64,000 nt of DNA from Floricoccus tropicus (GTDB taxonomy: Bacteria; Bacillota; Bacilli; Lactobacillales; Streptococcaceae): positions 150,855-214,854 of the forward strand of contig NZ_MKIR01000001.1 of NCBI RefSeq assembly GCF_001832905.1, in the 5' to 3' direction. The notes under the pieces are model-generated. The model was not told where the DNA came from and searched no databases. It saw nothing but the letters and a program-made list of their open reading frames with translations. Position 1 is the first letter of the stretch. Each line of letters begins with the position of its first letter. Positions 44,603 through 55,158 of this stretch are shown here, piece by piece. The translations under genes and the position numbers were made by a program.

Positions 44603-46367
44603 CTATTATTTTTATATTTTTCAATGCTAAGATGATTAATGTAACCCATGATAATATTGTCATGGTCAAGGCAACATAGTACATGATTGGAATTTTATAA
44701 GATATCTCAAAATTATTTTTCCCTTTTTTAATTCCAAACTGTGGTGCTCCAACATTATTCAAATTCAAATCTTTATGTACCACTTCCTTACCATTATATT
44801 TGACTACAGTGTCTTTATACACAACGAAAGGTAGCAAAACCTCTTCTTTTTCATCACTGTTAAAAGAAATCAATAGTTTTCCATTCCTTTGTTTCTTTTC
44901 TACAACTTTTAATAATGGATTAGAAATCGCTACACTTTCATATTCTTTGTAAGAATAAAAATTATCCTCATCCATCAATGACGCATATTTTAACGGTAGA
45001 TAATCCGGTGTACTCTTCATCATTAATTCAAATGGAGCATCCAAATTCGCATTAGAATCAAAACTTGCTCTAAGATCATCAGGGCCAGTTGTTGTAAAAA
45101 TTGTCTTATTCTTAGATTGAACTACTCTATCACTAGACCATATATCACTTGCTTGCCTTGCTAGAGCAAGATAAACACCTGTACTTCCTATCAAAAGTAT
45201 AGTTAAAATTAGGGGCATGGCTATCTTTTCAAGATTTTTTTTAATACCTAATCCCTCACAAAGCGTATTTTCCCATGTAATAGCAAATGCAAGCATAAGT
45301 AAACAAACTGCTGGAGTCAATAATCTCCAAGGAAACTGAATGATAGTAACAAGAGGAACTCTCTCAGCTAAACCAGTCCAGTCTATAATTTTAGAAGATA
45401 AAATTAATAAGATAAAGGATATAACAGTAAGTATTCTAGGTATTGTGCTCTTTATTTTATTAAATACAACTAAGAGAAACTGTAAACCAAAAAGAAGCAA
45501 CAATGACATAGGTAAAAAACTTACTGTTTGCCCTGCTGAAAGCAAATTTTCAAATTGTAAGCTTACCGCATCAACTGACATATCCATGTTTACAAATGGT
45601 CTAAGTAAATTATTTTTGCTATATAAATCAATAAGTGGATACCAGACATTTGCTGTTAATAATATAGTAAAAATTGCTGAAATTACAACTCTTTTAAACA
45701 TATCAAGACGATCTTCTCTGATAAATAATGCAATGATAAAAAAAATAGCGAATAAAATGACTAACAATAATGCAGTAAGCATATGGACTTGGACTGCAAC
45801 TGAAATTACGAAAGTCATTAATAATATATTTATTTTTTTCTTGTTTTCAAGTAACTGTATACCTGAAATTATTCCAATCGGAATAATGAAACTTCCCCAA
45901 CTGTTAAAATATTCTTTGATAGCCCATGCTTGAACGATATATAAGCTTGAATACATTAATGATAATGGAAGAGAAGTGCTGGTTCTTATTGCAAATCGCT
46001 TAAGTAGCAAAAACATACTTAATGCTGAGAGAAATGTTATTAAGAAATTAGTGAATAATTGATATTTATACCAACTTCCTAAAATAATGAGAAATATTCC
46101 ATTTAAATAAGCAAATGCTGGTCCATAAATGGCATTTATTATCCTTCCAGATTGTTGAAATCCATATATAGAAATATATGGTTGGAAATCAAAATTCTTT
46201 ATCTGCATTGCGGAATCATAAAATCGATTGTAATGAAAAAGCCAATCTATCCCCAACTGCAACGATTGATTTTTTAGCTGATAGTACTGTAATGCAATTG
46301 AAAAAACGAGAATTGTTAATACAGAAAATATTTCTGGAAAATATCGCTTATTATAAAAAGATGACAT
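44589..46367 (-). CDS. Large multipass membrane protein, GT-C glycosyltransferase-like
   Basis: A 592-residue protein with about twelve membrane helices and a C-terminal extracytoplasmic beta-rich part (about 430-560) followed by a last helix. The first loop has LQLGIDWLFHYNRFYDSAMQ and later FQPYISIYGFQQSGRI, reminiscent of GT-C membrane glycosyltransferases and the 6-pyruvoyl-tetrahydropterin-synthase-related membrane family. It may add sugars to cell-wall polymers or lipids. GGAGACT lies 12 bases before the ATG. No other glycosylation gene is adjacent. Confidence 0.65.
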   Translation of the reverse strand: MSSFYNKRYFPEIFSVLTILVFSIALQYYQLKNQSLQLGIDWLFHYNRFYDSAMQIKNFDFQPYISIYGFQQSGRIINAIYGPAFAYLNGIFLIILGSWYKYQLFTNFLITFLSALSMFLLLKRFAIRTSTSLPLSLMYSSLYIVQAWAIKEYFNSWGSFIIPIGIISGIQLLENKKKINILLMTFVISVAVQVHMLTALLLVILFAIFFIIALFIREDRLDMFKRVVISAIFTILLTANVWYPLIDLYSKNNLLRPFVNMDMSVDAVSLQFENLLSAGQTVSFLPMSLLLLFGLQFLLVVFNKIKSTIPRILTVISFILLILSSKIIDWTGLAERVPLVTIIQFPWRLLTPAVCLLMLAFAITWENTLCEGLGIKKNLEKIAMPLILTILLIGSTGVYLALARQASDIWSSDRVVQSKNKTIFTTTGPDDLRASFDSNANLDAPFELMMKSTPDYLPLKYASLMDEDNFYSYKEYESVAISNPLLKVVEKKQRNGKLLISFNSDEKEEVLLPFVVYKDTVVKYNGKEVVHKDLNLNNVGAPQFGIKKGKNNFEISYKIPIMYYVALTMTILSWVTLIILALKNIKIIVKGK

Positions 46368-46400
46368 TCAATATGAGTCTCCTTTATTAGACTAAAAATT

Positions 46401-46430
46401 GTAGATAAATCTACTAATTAATTAGTCTAC
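46401..46430. promoter_or_regulatory. Cluster of small palindromes upstream of the membrane protein gene
   Basis: GTAGATAAATCTAC is a perfect palindrome with a 2-base centre, followed by TAATTAATTA and GTCTAC. It lies 35 bases before the membrane protein ATG and could be an operator. No partner regulator is known. Confidence 0.25.
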
Positions 46431-46527
46431 TAAATTTATGTAAATAATTCAAATTTTATTATATTTTTTATTATATGATATTAAAAATAAACTCTATTTC
46501 TTATTAGTTTTATCAAAAACACAAATT

Positions 46528-46564
46528 AAAAAGCCTTACTAACCTTGCGGTTGTAGGGCTTTTG
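46528..46564 (-). terminator. Terminator of hup
   Basis: AAAAGCCCTAC and GTAAGGCTTTTT, with the loop also partly paired (AACC/GGTT); T run on the minus strand. Confidence 0.8.
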
Positions 46565-46572
46565 TAAATAAA

Positions 46573-46848
46573 TTATTTAACTGCATCCTTAAGAGCTTTA
46601 CCAGCTTTAAATGCAGGTACTGTAGTTGCAGCGATTTCTAGTGTTTTACCAGTTTGAGGGTTACGACCTGTACGAGCTGCACGTTCGCGAGTTTCAAAAG
46701 TACCAAATCCGATAAGTTGTACTTTTTCACCTTCAGCTAAGAATTCTGAAACTGATGAGAATACTGCGTTTACTGCAAGTTCTGCATCTTTTTTAGTAAG
46801 TTCAGCTTTTTCTGCAACTTTTGCAACTAAATCCTGCTTATTAGCCAT
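46573..46848 (-). CDS. hup: DNA-binding protein HU
   Basis: Histone-like protein of 91 residues that bends and compacts DNA as a dimer. [20 protein letters not shown] opens the helical body, [20 protein letters not shown] forms the DNA-binding arm and [15 protein letters not shown] the end. Codon use is biased toward that of a highly expressed gene. GGAGGAAAT precedes the ATG. The hup/DUF2140/degV cluster is shared with lactococci and streptococci. Confidence 0.97.
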   Translation of the reverse strand: MANKQDLVAKVAEKAELTKKDAELAVNAVFSSVSEFLAEGEKVQLIGFGTFETRERAARTGRNPQTGKTLEIAATTVPAFKAGKALKDAVK

Positions 46849-46896
46849 TATTAATTTCCTCCGAAATTGTATATTTGTTTACCCTAAGGCATTTTA

Positions 46897-46925
46897 ATTT
46901 TATCAAATAAATCCTTGTAAAGCAA
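46897..46925 (-). promoter_or_regulatory. hup promoter
   Basis: Minus-strand TTGCTT (46920-46925), 17 bp, then TAAAAT (46897-46902) with TGA before it (extended -10). A leader of about 40 bases follows. Confidence 0.65.
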
Positions 46926-46953
46926 GCTTTTATAAGGTTTTTTGGGCTTTTTA

Positions 46954-47640
46954 TTATTTTTGTAACAAGTTAAATGACAATTTTTCATTCTTTAAGTCAA
47001 TTTGATCAACTTCAACTAAAAAATTACTAGGCAGTTCCATCTGAGGTAGTGCAATAGTTACTTTTTCTTTTTGACCATCAATACTTACAAAGCTTGGAAA
47101 ATCGTATGTTGACTTAATATAATCCAAGGCCTTATCCTTTGGTAAGTTTATATTTCCTGCAGAAATTTTTTCAACCTTTAATTCAATATCACCGTCATCC
47201 ATAGCGAAAGGTATAAACGTTATACTCAAAGGTATATTCATAAATAAGAATTTATATGTACCAGTAAATGTTGCTACGTCATCAAGATAAAAATTATATG
47301 TCATATTAGATGTTTGAAAATCTTTTAAATATGAATTTACTAAACTATTAACTTGCGAAGAAGTCATTTCAATTTTGGCAACCTTATTTGCCACATCTAA
47401 TTCATGCTTTTCTTCAATTTTAGGATTAACATTGCTATTATAGCCCACAAATATTTTTCCAGCTATACTAGCTACAAAAATAATATTAATTGTTAGCAGG
47501 GTAATAAAGAGATATTTCCACCAATTTATTTTTTTATCATTATTTTTAAAACGACTTTTTAAATTTTTTGAGCTATTATCATTCTTATTTGAATCTTGAA
47601 TTTTTTGCTCATTTATATTGCTATCTTTATTTTCTTCCAT
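46954..47640 (-). CDS. YpmS family (DUF2140) membrane-anchored protein
   Basis: A 228-residue protein with a charged, Asn/Lys/Ser-rich cytoplasmic N-terminus (1-40), one membrane helix (about 43-66) and an extracytoplasmic domain. Family segments are KIEMTSSQVNSLVNSYLKDFQ, ITFIPFAMDDGDIELKVEKIS and the C-terminal IALPQMELPSNFLVEVDQIDL. Function unknown. The ATG at 47640 follows GGAGGTTCA; 12 upstream codons in frame were rejected. It is co-oriented with degV, with a strong hairpin between them. Confidence 0.75.
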   Translation of the reverse strand: MEENKDSNINEQKIQDSNKNDNSSKNLKSRFKNNDKKINWWKYLFITLLTINIIFVASIAGKIFVGYNSNVNPKIEEKHELDVANKVAKIEMTSSQVNSLVNSYLKDFQTSNMTYNFYLDDVATFTGTYKFLFMNIPLSITFIPFAMDDGDIELKVEKISAGNINLPKDKALDYIKSTYDFPSFVSIDGQKEKVTIALPQMELPSNFLVEVDQIDLKNEKLSFNLLQK

Positions 47641-47663
47641 TGAACCTCCACTATTGATATAGA

Positions 47664-47689
47664 AAATTGCTATCATAAGATAGCAATTT
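47664..47689. terminator. 11-bp perfect hairpin between degV and the DUF2140 gene
   Basis: AAATTGCTATC and GATAGCAATTT around ATAA, followed on the minus strand only by TTTTC. It is probably a partial terminator or mRNA-stabilising stem after degV. Confidence 0.55.
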
Positions 47690-47702
47690 ACAATAATAAT
47701 TA

Positions 47703-48533
47703 TTATTCAAATTCTGTCATAACTGCAAATGCACCCATTCCTGCATGAGTTGCAATTGTAGAATTTGTTGGTAATGAAATAATCTCTTTTTCAACGTATG
47801 GTTGTAATTTTTCTTTAGCGTAATCAGCAATTGGAGGATATCCTGCATGTGATATACTAATCTCTTTAATATTTCGTCCTTCAAGACTATTTGCGTATTC
47901 ATCTACCCATTTAGTAAAAGTCTTATTTCCTCTTCCTTTTACAACTTGTGCAAGTTCTTCAGAAGTTAACTGCAAAATTATTTTAAAGTTTAATAAGTTT
48001 CCAACCATACCAGTAGCTCGTCCAATACGTCCACCTTTAACTAGATTTTCTAGAGTAGCAACGCCAATAAACAATTCAGTATTATTCTTAACATTTTCAA
48101 TACTCGCAAGAATTTCTTCTTTTGTAGCGCCATCTTTAGCTAAACGTGCAGCCTCTACTACTTGATATTTAAGTGCTTGGTCTATATACTCACTATCAAT
48201 GACAGTAACATCTGTATTTGTTAAATTAGAAGCCTGTCTAGCTGCTTCAACAGTACCACTTAAAATTTTTGTTAAATGAATTGATATAACTTGACTTCCA
48301 TCAGCACCTAAATCATCATATACTTCAGCAAAAACTCCAACAGGAGGTTGACTTGTTTTTGGTAAAGTTTTACTAGATTGCATTTTTTCTATAAACTCTT
48401 CTGAGTTTAAATCTGTATCTTTATATAAAACACCATCTATTAAGATAGTAAGGGGAACCACTGTAATATCTAATTCTTCTACGAGACCTGGTTCAATAGT
48501 AATCGTTGAATCTGTTACAATCTTTATTGACAT
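47703..48533 (-). CDS. degV: DegV family fatty-acid-binding protein
   Basis: DegV (FakB-type) proteins bind a fatty acid and present it to the kinase FakA for phosphorylation and use in membrane lipids. The 276 residues have IVTDSTITIEPGLVEELDIT, LPKTSQPPVGVFAEVYDDL, the GG-R motif ENLVKGGRIGRATGMVGNLLNFK and a C-terminal HAGMGAFAV. The paralogue and its fatty acid preference cannot be told from sequence. The ribosome-binding site (AGGAATG) is modest. Confidence 0.88.
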   Translation of the reverse strand: MSIKIVTDSTITIEPGLVEELDITVVPLTILIDGVLYKDTDLNSEEFIEKMQSSKTLPKTSQPPVGVFAEVYDDLGADGSQVISIHLTKILSGTVEAARQASNLTNTDVTVIDSEYIDQALKYQVVEAARLAKDGATKEEILASIENVKNNTELFIGVATLENLVKGGRIGRATGMVGNLLNFKIILQLTSEELAQVVKGRGNKTFTKWVDEYANSLEGRNIKEISISHAGYPPIADYAKEKLQPYVEKEIISLPTNSTIATHAGMGAFAVMTEFE

Positions 48534-48575
48534 TTTACATCACATTCCTATACATATTATATGTTTAATTATAAC

Positions 48576-48606
48576 AAAAAATTCATAGACTGTCGCCTAT
48601 GAATTT
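48576..48606 (-). terminator. Terminator of the gyrA-srtA unit
   Basis: AAATTCATAG and CTATGAATTT with an 8-base loop, then TTT on the minus strand. Confidence 0.75.
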
Positions 48607-48651
48607 CTTAATAATTTATCAATAAAGCAAATGCAAACATTCTCAGAAGAA

Positions 48652-49401
48652 TTACTGTACTCTATTAAAGTCAGTTTTATATGCTTTTGAGACCGTTTCA
48701 TTAGCGCTATTTGTATCATATTCTTTAATAAATTTACCGAATACGATAATTCTTGCTGTAGCTTCTAAATCTGAACATGTAACGAGAGTAACTTGAGTCT
48801 TTCCAGGAACATCTTCTATCAGATCAACCCTAGTAGGATCAAAAACACCTGTGTTATCAATTTCATATTCATATATTTTACTTTTATCAGTTAAATATAT
48901 CTTCATACCAACCTGAGCTCTTTCAAGAGGGGTAAACAACAATTTGTCAGCATTGACCATTCCACTTATATGATGACTAGCAAGTGCATAATTTCCCTTC
49001 CCCATCTCTTGATCTTCTTTCATAGTGCCCGCTCCATACAAGAGCTCAACATTACCTACACCTTTAAAAATTGGAAGATTAACATTTAAATCAGGAATTG
49101 CAATGCCTCCAATTACGGGTAAATTATCAACTGAAGCCCGATCAAGTTGTGAATTCAAGATGTCTTGAAGACTTACAGATTTAACTTTATCAAAATCAAA
49201 TGAGGTATTAGCTTTTTTGTTTTTATCAATAGCCTTCTTTGTTACATTATTTATTTGATATTTTTGTGTTGTATTTCCAATAAGAAGATTCCTGATTTCT
49301 TTATTAAAAATTAAAGCAATTCCAATCACAAAAAGAAAAAATATAAATATGTTTAAAATCGTATTTTTAAGACTTCTTTTCTTCTTTTTTTCCTTTGACA
49401 T
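48652..49401 (-). CDS. srtA: Class A sortase
   Basis: Membrane-bound transpeptidase that attaches LPXTG proteins to peptidoglycan. The 249 residues have a basic N-terminus, a membrane helix (about 13-31) and the catalytic His in YALASHHISGM. The Cys is in TLVTCSDL and the Arg in ATARIIVFG. It starts three bases after gyrA, the gene order typical of streptococci and lactococci, and is therefore constitutively expressed as housekeeping sortase. Confidence 0.93.
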   Translation of the reverse strand: MSKEKKKKRSLKNTILNIFIFFLFVIGIALIFNKEIRNLLIGNTTQKYQINNVTKKAIDKNKKANTSFDFDKVKSVSLQDILNSQLDRASVDNLPVIGGIAIPDLNVNLPIFKGVGNVELLYGAGTMKEDQEMGKGNYALASHHISGMVNADKLLFTPLERAQVGMKIYLTDKSKIYEYEIDNTGVFDPTRVDLIEDVPGKTQVTLVTCSDLEATARIIVFGKFIKEYDTNSANETVSKAYKTDFNRVQ

Positions 49402-49404
49402 GAA

Positions 49405-51891
49405 CTATTCCTCATTAGTATCATTTTCAGTAACTTCATCTGCATTAGTGGTAGTCTCCACCAATTCATCAACTTCAGAATTCACTAAAGCAAAAGTTAC
49501 AATCTTAGCATCATCATCAAGCCTCATTACCTTAACACCTTGAGCAGAACGACCAGTTTGAGAAATATTCTCAACACTCGTACGAATAATAACTCCTGTA
49601 TCAGTAATAACCATTATATCTTCATCACCATTTATTGTAGCAAGGCCAGCTAATTTACCAGTTCTTTCGGTAACATTCATTACCTTGATACCTTTACCGC
49701 CACGACCTTTGGTTGGATATTGATCAGCATCTGTACGCTTACCAAGACCATTTTCTGAGATAACCAATACTTCTTGATCATTTGAAATAATACTTGTACC
49801 AACCACAAAATCATCTGGTCTAAGATTCACACCTTTAACACCTGCTGCACCACGACCCATATCTCGTACTACTTCTTCTTTAAATCGTACTGAGTATCCA
49901 TCATGCGTACCTATAATAATTTCTTGTTTACCATCAGTTAACAAAACATTAATTAAATCATCACCTTCACGGAGATTAATTGCTTTTAATCCATTTTGTC
50001 GAATATTAGCAAATGCTTTAGCATCCGTCCTCTTAACAAGACCATTTCTAGTTGTAAAGAATAAATATCTTTCTTCATCAGATTGCTCAACGTTAATTAC
50101 TGTTTCAACATTCTCGCCTTCATCTAATTTAATTAAATTAACAAGAGGAAGTCCTTTAGCAGTTCGACCATATTCAGGAATTTCATATCCTTTCAACTGG
50201 TATACTCGTCCCATGTTTGTAAAGAATAATAAATGATCATGCGTACTTGTTGAAACCAAATGACTAATAAAATCATTGTCATTCAAGCCCGTTCCTTGAA
50301 CGCCACGCCCTCCTCTTTTTTGAGCTCTGAACTCATCTTGAGTAAGACGTTTAATATATCCTTCATTTGATAAAGTTATAAGAACTTCTTCTTTCTCAAT
50401 CAAATCTTCATCTTCAATCGAAATTACTTCACCAACTAACAATTCAGTACGACGTGGATCTGCATATTTTCTCTTAACCTCATCAAGCTCTTCCTCAATA
50501 ATGATACGAACACGCTCTGGTTTGGCTAAGATATCTGTTAAATCAGCAATTAATTCTAATAATTCATTGTATTCTTTTTCAATCTTATCGCGTTCCAAGC
50601 CTGTCAAACGACGAAGACGCATATCTAATATCGCTTGGCTTTGGCGCTCTGAAAGACCGAAACGTTGCATCAATTCATCTTGAGCAATTGCATCGGTGTC
50701 GCTGTCACGTATTACTTTTATAACTTCATCAATGTTATCAAGCGCAATACGTAATCCTTCTAAGATGTGGGCTCTTGCCTCAGCTTTTTCTTTATCGAAT
50801 CTTGTACGACGTTCTACGACTTCAATTTGGTGTGTAATATAGTGTGTAAGTATTTCCTTCAAGCTGAGAATTTTTGGCTCACCTTTAACGATAGCAAGCA
50901 TATTAAAACCAAAGCTTGTTTGAAGACTAGTCATCTTAAATAGGTTATTTAAAATGACATTTGCACTCGCATCACGACGAACCTCCATAACAATTCGAAT
51001 ACCATTACGATTTGATTCGTCACGAAGTGCTGTAAGTCCTTCAATTCTCTTTTCACGACTAAGCTCACCGATTCTTTCAACAAGTTTAGCCTTATTAACC
51101 ATATACGGAATTTCAGTTACAACAATTCTTTCTCTACCTGTAGAAGTTGATTCAATATGACTTTTTGCTCTGAGAGTAATCGAACCTTTGCCGGTCTCAT
51201 AAGCACGATGGATACCAGAACGTCCCATAACAAGGGCTCCAGTTGGAAAATCTGGTCCCGGGATAACAGTCATTAATTCTTTTGTTGTTACTTCAGGGTT
51301 ATCTAACACTAATTTAACAGCATCAATAGTCTCACCCAAATTATGTGGAGGAATATTTGTAGCCATACCAACTGCAATTCCCGTAGTACCATTTACTAAT
51401 AAATTTGGGAAACGTGCAGGAAGTACAACTGGTTCTCTTTCTGTACCATCATAATTATCTACAAAATCAACAGTTTTTTTATTAATATCACGAAGCATTT
51501 CAAGAGCAATTTTGCTCATACGAGCTTCCGTATAACGCATGGCAGCGGCACCATCTCCATCCATAGAACCAAAGTTACCATGTCCATCAACGAGCATATT
51601 ACGATAGCTCCACCATTGTGCCATACGAACCATAGAATCATAGATAGCTGAGTCACCATGTGGGTGATATTTACCCATTACATCTCCGGTTATACGAGCT
51701 GATTTTTTATGCGGTTTATCAGGAGTTACTCCTAACTCGTTCATACCATACAAGATACGTCGGTGAACTGGCTTTAAACCATCACGTACATCTGGCAAAG
51801 CACGTGCTACAATTACACTCATTGCATAATCGATAAAGCTTGTCTTCATCTCACTGGCTAAATTTACATCTTTTAAGTGCTTATCTTGCAT
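49405..51891 (-). CDS. gyrA: DNA gyrase subunit A
   Basis: Catalytic subunit of DNA gyrase, cutting and rejoining DNA to add negative supercoils. The 828 residues contain the active-site Tyr in [12 protein letters not shown], the quinolone region [20 protein letters not shown] with the wild-type Ser, and a C-terminal domain of six beta-pinwheel blades with GRGGRGVQG (GyrA box). The tail is acidic. GAGGCCG precedes the ATG. The position equivalent to pneumococcal Glu85 is Asp, a conservative natural variant. Confidence 0.97.
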   Translation of the reverse strand: MQDKHLKDVNLASEMKTSFIDYAMSVIVARALPDVRDGLKPVHRRILYGMNELGVTPDKPHKKSARITGDVMGKYHPHGDSAIYDSMVRMAQWWSYRNMLVDGHGNFGSMDGDGAAAMRYTEARMSKIALEMLRDINKKTVDFVDNYDGTEREPVVLPARFPNLLVNGTTGIAVGMATNIPPHNLGETIDAVKLVLDNPEVTTKELMTVIPGPDFPTGALVMGRSGIHRAYETGKGSITLRAKSHIESTSTGRERIVVTEIPYMVNKAKLVERIGELSREKRIEGLTALRDESNRNGIRIVMEVRRDASANVILNNLFKMTSLQTSFGFNMLAIVKGEPKILSLKEILTHYITHQIEVVERRTRFDKEKAEARAHILEGLRIALDNIDEVIKVIRDSDTDAIAQDELMQRFGLSERQSQAILDMRLRRLTGLERDKIEKEYNELLELIADLTDILAKPERVRIIIEEELDEVKRKYADPRRTELLVGEVISIEDEDLIEKEEVLITLSNEGYIKRLTQDEFRAQKRGGRGVQGTGLNDNDFISHLVSTSTHDHLLFFTNMGRVYQLKGYEIPEYGRTAKGLPLVNLIKLDEGENVETVINVEQSDEERYLFFTTRNGLVKRTDAKAFANIRQNGLKAINLREGDDLINVLLTDGKQEIIIGTHDGYSVRFKEEVVRDMGRGAAGVKGVNLRPDDFVVGTSIISNDQEVLVISENGLGKRTDADQYPTKGRGGKGIKVMNVTERTGKLAGLATINGDEDIMVITDTGVIIRTSVENISQTGRSAQGVKVMRLDDDAKIVTFALVNSEVDELVETTTNADEVTENDTNEE

Positions 51892-52017
51892 ATTTTTTCG
51901 GCCTCATTCTAGAAATTATAATTGTTCAAAATTAAATATTATTTATTTTTCATTGTAATAATTATGTTTTCTAAACATATATTTTTCTAATATTTGAACT
52001 AACAATATAGTTACTTT

Positions 52018-52026
52018 ATTATAACA
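52018..52026 (-). promoter_or_regulatory. Extended -10 of gyrA
   Basis: Minus-strand TGTTATAAT; the -35 region is weak. About 125 bases of A/T-rich leader follow before gyrA. Confidence 0.5.
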
Positions 52027-52042
52027 TATTTAAGACCTTTTT

Positions 52043-52273
52043 TCACTTAAAGCTTGTGAATATATCCTTTGAAAGACTGACAATTTCTAGAAAGAAATTG
52101 CTTACCAAAAATCCAACCGCAACACTTAAAAATATTACAAAATATTGTATAATTCTATAATTTGTGTTTGCTTTAAAGATTTTATTAAAATCTAGTGCAG
52201 ATAAAAAATTAAACGAAATGTATATAAAAATAAAATGTGATACTACTCTAGTTATTTCAAAAATAATATTCAT
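52043..52273 (-). CDS. DUF1146 family small membrane protein
   Basis: A 76-residue membrane protein with two hydrophobic helices (about 3-25 and 42-64) and the conserved SHFIFIYISFNFLSALDFNKI and FLSVAVGFLVSNFFLEI segments of DUF1146 (YwzB-like). Function unknown. AGGAGGAA precedes the ATG. It lies downstream of greA behind a terminator and upstream of gyrA. Confidence 0.8.
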   Translation of the reverse strand: MNIIFEITRVVSHFIFIYISFNFLSALDFNKIFKANTNYRIIQYFVIFLSVAVGFLVSNFFLEIVSLSKDIFTSFK

Positions 52274-52317
52274 TATTTCCTCCTATATTCTTAATACTGA
52301 GATAAAACTAATCTAAG

Positions 52318-52340
52318 AAAAAACACCTTTGTAGGTGTCC
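52318..52340 (-). terminator. Terminator of the mltG-greA unit
   Basis: ACACCT and AGGTGT with a 4-base loop and TTTTTT on the minus strand, ten bases after the greA stop codon. Confidence 0.8.
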
Positions 52341-52349
52341 TTCTTCTTA

Positions 52350-52823
52350 TTATTTTACTTTTGTAATTTTTACTTGAATTTCTCCAACTGGTAACGTTAC
52401 TTTAACGATGTCACCTTTCTTTTGTCCAACCAAAGCTTGAGCTATTGGAGACTCATTAGAAATTTTACCTTCAAAAGGGTTAGCCTCAGCACTACCAACA
52501 ATAGTATAAGTTTCAACCTCACCATCAGGTAATTCTTGGAAAGTAACTGTTTTACCAATCGCAACTTCATTCTTATCAACTGCATCACTATCAATAATTT
52601 CAGCATTTCTAATCATTGTTTCTACAGTTGAGATACGACCTTCGATGAAGGCTTGCTCATCTTTTGCTGCATCATATTCGCTGTTTTCTGAGAGGTCACC
52701 ATAACCACGAGCAATTTTAATTCTCTCAACAACTTCTGGACGTTTAATTAATTTTAAATCTTCTAATTCTTGTTCTAATTTTTCCTTACCCTCTTGGGTC
52801 ATAGGATATGTCTTTTCAGCCAT
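52350..52823 (-). CDS. greA: Transcription elongation factor GreA
   Basis: Rescues backtracked RNA polymerase by stimulating transcript cleavage. The 157 residues form the N-terminal coiled coil with acidic tip ([21 protein letters not shown]) and the C-terminal globular domain ([22 protein letters not shown]). It is 19 bp downstream of mltG, a pairing conserved across Firmicutes. Confidence 0.97.
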   Translation of the reverse strand: MAEKTYPMTQEGKEKLEQELEDLKLIKRPEVVERIKIARGYGDLSENSEYDAAKDEQAFIEGRISTVETMIRNAEIIDSDAVDKNEVAIGKTVTFQELPDGEVETYTIVGSAEANPFEGKISNESPIAQALVGQKKGDIVKVTLPVGEIQVKITKVK

Positions 52824-52842
52824 CTTTTCTTCTTTCTTTAAT

Positions 52843-54531
52843 TTACTTTATTTGATCATTTACATATTTCTGAACTTGCTCTTCATGTTCCTCAAGAGTT
52901 TTAGAATAATGTACCTCTCCAGTAGTCACATCAGCAACGAAATATAAATAATCATTAGCTTTTGGATTCATAACTGCCTTAATTGCCGAAATTCCAGGAT
53001 TAGCCACCGGTCCTGGGCCAAAACCAGTATGAACATATAAATTATAAGGCGAATCAATGTTAGTGTCAATAGTAGCATCTTCTTTAAGAGTCGTTTTTTT
53101 ACCTGATTTTCCTTCAGCATATAATATCGCAATATTACTTTGCAGTGGCATATCTTTATTTAATCTATTATAAAAAACTTGAGCTATCTTTCTTCTGTCC
53201 TCATCATTAGCACCTTCTTTTTCTACAAGTGCAGATAAGCTTAGTACTTCATTAACCGACAAATCATTTGATTTGATTTGATCATAATAAGGACTTAGAT
53301 TCGTATTCATCGTAAAAATCATGTCTTCAATTAATGACTCAACTGTTGTTTTATCAGAATAATCGTATGTCGCTGGAAATAGATAGCCTTCTAGTTGGTA
53401 CTTCACATCTTTTTTCTCCGGCAATGATTCCATTAATAGAGGATATTTTTCTTTCATATTCTTAATAAAGTTATCATCTGAAATAACTTTTAAAAACTCA
53501 TCCTTAGTAAATGGAGTTTTCCCTTTCTTATCATCAGAAGAACTATTGATTGTAATTGCATCTGATATTTGTTCAAGTGTATATCCTTCAGGAATTACAA
53601 CTTTACCAAGAACAGGATCTTGTGGCTTTTCAGTACCACCTTCAATAAGCTTATCTGAAATTTGGTCTAAATTCATACTTGGACTAAAATTATAATATCC
53701 ACTTTTAAAATTTCCACTACTTTTAAATTTTGTATAATATTGGAAAACAGTTGCACTCTTAATAATGCCATTCTTTTCTAAAATATTACCAATTAGTTTA
53801 TTACCTGAACCTTCAGGAATTTCTACGCTCTTATATGAAGTATTTTTTGAATCGAGAGGCATAGTTGAAGTACTCCAAAAACGGTAACCCAAAAATCCAG
53901 CAATAACAATTAAAATCAACAATATAGTTGAAATTGTAGCAATAATTTTACTTGCTATAGATTTTTGTTTTCTTTTCTGATCACGCCTTGAATGTGATTG
54001 CATGGTGCTATCATTTCTTTGATCATGATTGTCGTTTTCCGAAATCTTATCTAAATCATCTGACGCAGAATAACTTGTCTCATCACCTTTATCATTAACT
54101 GCTTCATTTGTTCGTTTAGAATATGTTCTTAGAGCATCATCTTTTTTTATGTTCTCTGCTTCAGTCAATTCAGGAACAATCGTTTCTGAATTGGAAAAAT
54201 CAGTATTATCAGTATTAAACAAATCATCAATTAATAAGCTATCATTTAATTCCTCAGAATTCTTACTCGTGTTATCTACTACTTCGAGTTCATCATCAGT
54301 AATATTTTCAGTTATTTCCATATCATCATCGTTGGAAATATTGGGTTCAGGAATTTTGTCTACAATGATATTGTAATCAACATGTTTATCTTCAGTATTT
54401 AGCTCATCATTTTCTTCCGATTTAACAGAAGAGTCCGGTATCTCTTTACTTGACTTCATTTGTTCTAATATTTTCTCTTTAAAGCTTTCCTGGGGGAAAT
54501 TATCATTTTCTTTATTATTATTTTTATTCAA
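52843..54531 (-). CDS. mltG: Endolytic transglycosylase MltG
   Basis: Membrane enzyme that cuts nascent glycan strands and, in pneumococci, acts with PBP1a and MreCD in peripheral wall growth. The 562 residues have a long, acidic, Ser/Asn-rich cytoplasmic N-terminus (about 1-190), a membrane helix (about 195-217) and the YceG domain with [21 protein letters not shown], the catalytic Glu in LSALVEKEG, and [22 protein letters not shown]. The start is TTG at 54529-54531 with AGAGG upstream. A role together with GpsB and PBP1A is plausible. Confidence 0.93.
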   Translation of the reverse strand: MNKNNNKENDNFPQESFKEKILEQMKSSKEIPDSSVKSEENDELNTEDKHVDYNIIVDKIPEPNISNDDDMEITENITDDELEVVDNTSKNSEELNDSLLIDDLFNTDNTDFSNSETIVPELTEAENIKKDDALRTYSKRTNEAVNDKGDETSYSASDDLDKISENDNHDQRNDSTMQSHSRRDQKRKQKSIASKIIATISTILLILIVIAGFLGYRFWSTSTMPLDSKNTSYKSVEIPEGSGNKLIGNILEKNGIIKSATVFQYYTKFKSSGNFKSGYYNFSPSMNLDQISDKLIEGGTEKPQDPVLGKVVIPEGYTLEQISDAITINSSSDDKKGKTPFTKDEFLKVISDDNFIKNMKEKYPLLMESLPEKKDVKYQLEGYLFPATYDYSDKTTVESLIEDMIFTMNTNLSPYYDQIKSNDLSVNEVLSLSALVEKEGANDEDRRKIAQVFYNRLNKDMPLQSNIAILYAEGKSGKKTTLKEDATIDTNIDSPYNLYVHTGFGPGPVANPGISAIKAVMNPKANDYLYFVADVTTGEVHYSKTLEEHEEQVQKYVNDQIK

Positions 54532-54570
54532 AACTTACCTCTCAAATCGTTATCATGCATAACATTAGTA

Positions 54571-54598
54571 ATTATATTTAAAAATACCATTTTTTCAA
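54571..54598 (-). promoter_or_regulatory. mltG promoter
   Basis: Minus-strand TTGAAA (54593-54598), 16 bp, then TATAAT (54571-54576). Confidence 0.65.
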
Positions 54599-54752
54599 TG
54601 AAAGCACAAGTTTTTACAAGTCACACTGGCGTATATAGCCTATTTTTTCACAAACATTTCATTAATATTTAATATTTGTAATATTTATATAATATATTAT
54701 TTGTTAAATAATTATTATCAAAAATATTTCATAAATCTGTGTTATACGAAAA

Positions 54753-54775
54753 GAAAAAATCGCTTACGCGATTAC
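54753..54775 (-). terminator. Terminator of the dnaG-rpoD operon
   Basis: AATCGC and GCGATT around GTAA, then TTTTTC on the minus strand; it overlaps the stop codon of the MIP18-like gene. Confidence 0.75.
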
Positions 54776-55104
54776 CTTATTCCTAAGGCAATACGTGCAT
54801 AGCGACTCATTTTATCAACAGTCCAAGCGGGATACCAAACTAATTTAACTTCACTTTCTGTAACTTCAGGAACTTCTTTTAAAGCATCATGAATCTGATC
54901 AGTTAATATATCTGCTAATGGACATCCCATTGTAGTTAATGTCATTTTTATTTCAGTATAACCATTGTCTTCGAAACTGATTTCATAAACCAAGCCTAGA
55001 TTAATAATATCAATTCCAAGTTCAGGGTCAATTACTGATTCAAGAGCAGTTAAAATTCTATCTTTTATTTCTTCGACTTCTTCTGCAGTGTATTTATCAG
55101 CCAT
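54772..55104 (-). CDS. MIP18/DUF59 family iron-sulphur assembly protein (SufT-like)
   Basis: A 110-residue DUF59 protein that is expected to help insert iron-sulphur clusters. It has ILTALESVIDPELGIDIINLGLVYEI, the conserved Cys in KMTLTTMGCPLADILTDQI and LVWYPAWTVDKMS. AAAGGAGA precedes the ATG. It follows rpoD by 54 bp, as in streptococci, and is read with the dnaG-rpoD operon. IspH, made nearby, is an iron-sulphur enzyme, but a specific link is not shown. Confidence 0.88.
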   Translation of the reverse strand: MADKYTAEEVEEIKDRILTALESVIDPELGIDIINLGLVYEISFEDNGYTEIKMTLTTMGCPLADILTDQIHDALKEVPEVTESEVKLVWYPAWTVDKMSRYARIALGIR

Positions 55105-55158
55105 ATAATCTCCTTTTATGTATAAATTCAGAATAGCAAATTTGTGAAAGTATTACAA

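Noticed and set aside
45340..45933. 197-codon open frame on the plus strand
   Set aside because: Opposite the large membrane protein gene; its composition mirrors hydrophobic helices read backwards and it has no upstream signals.
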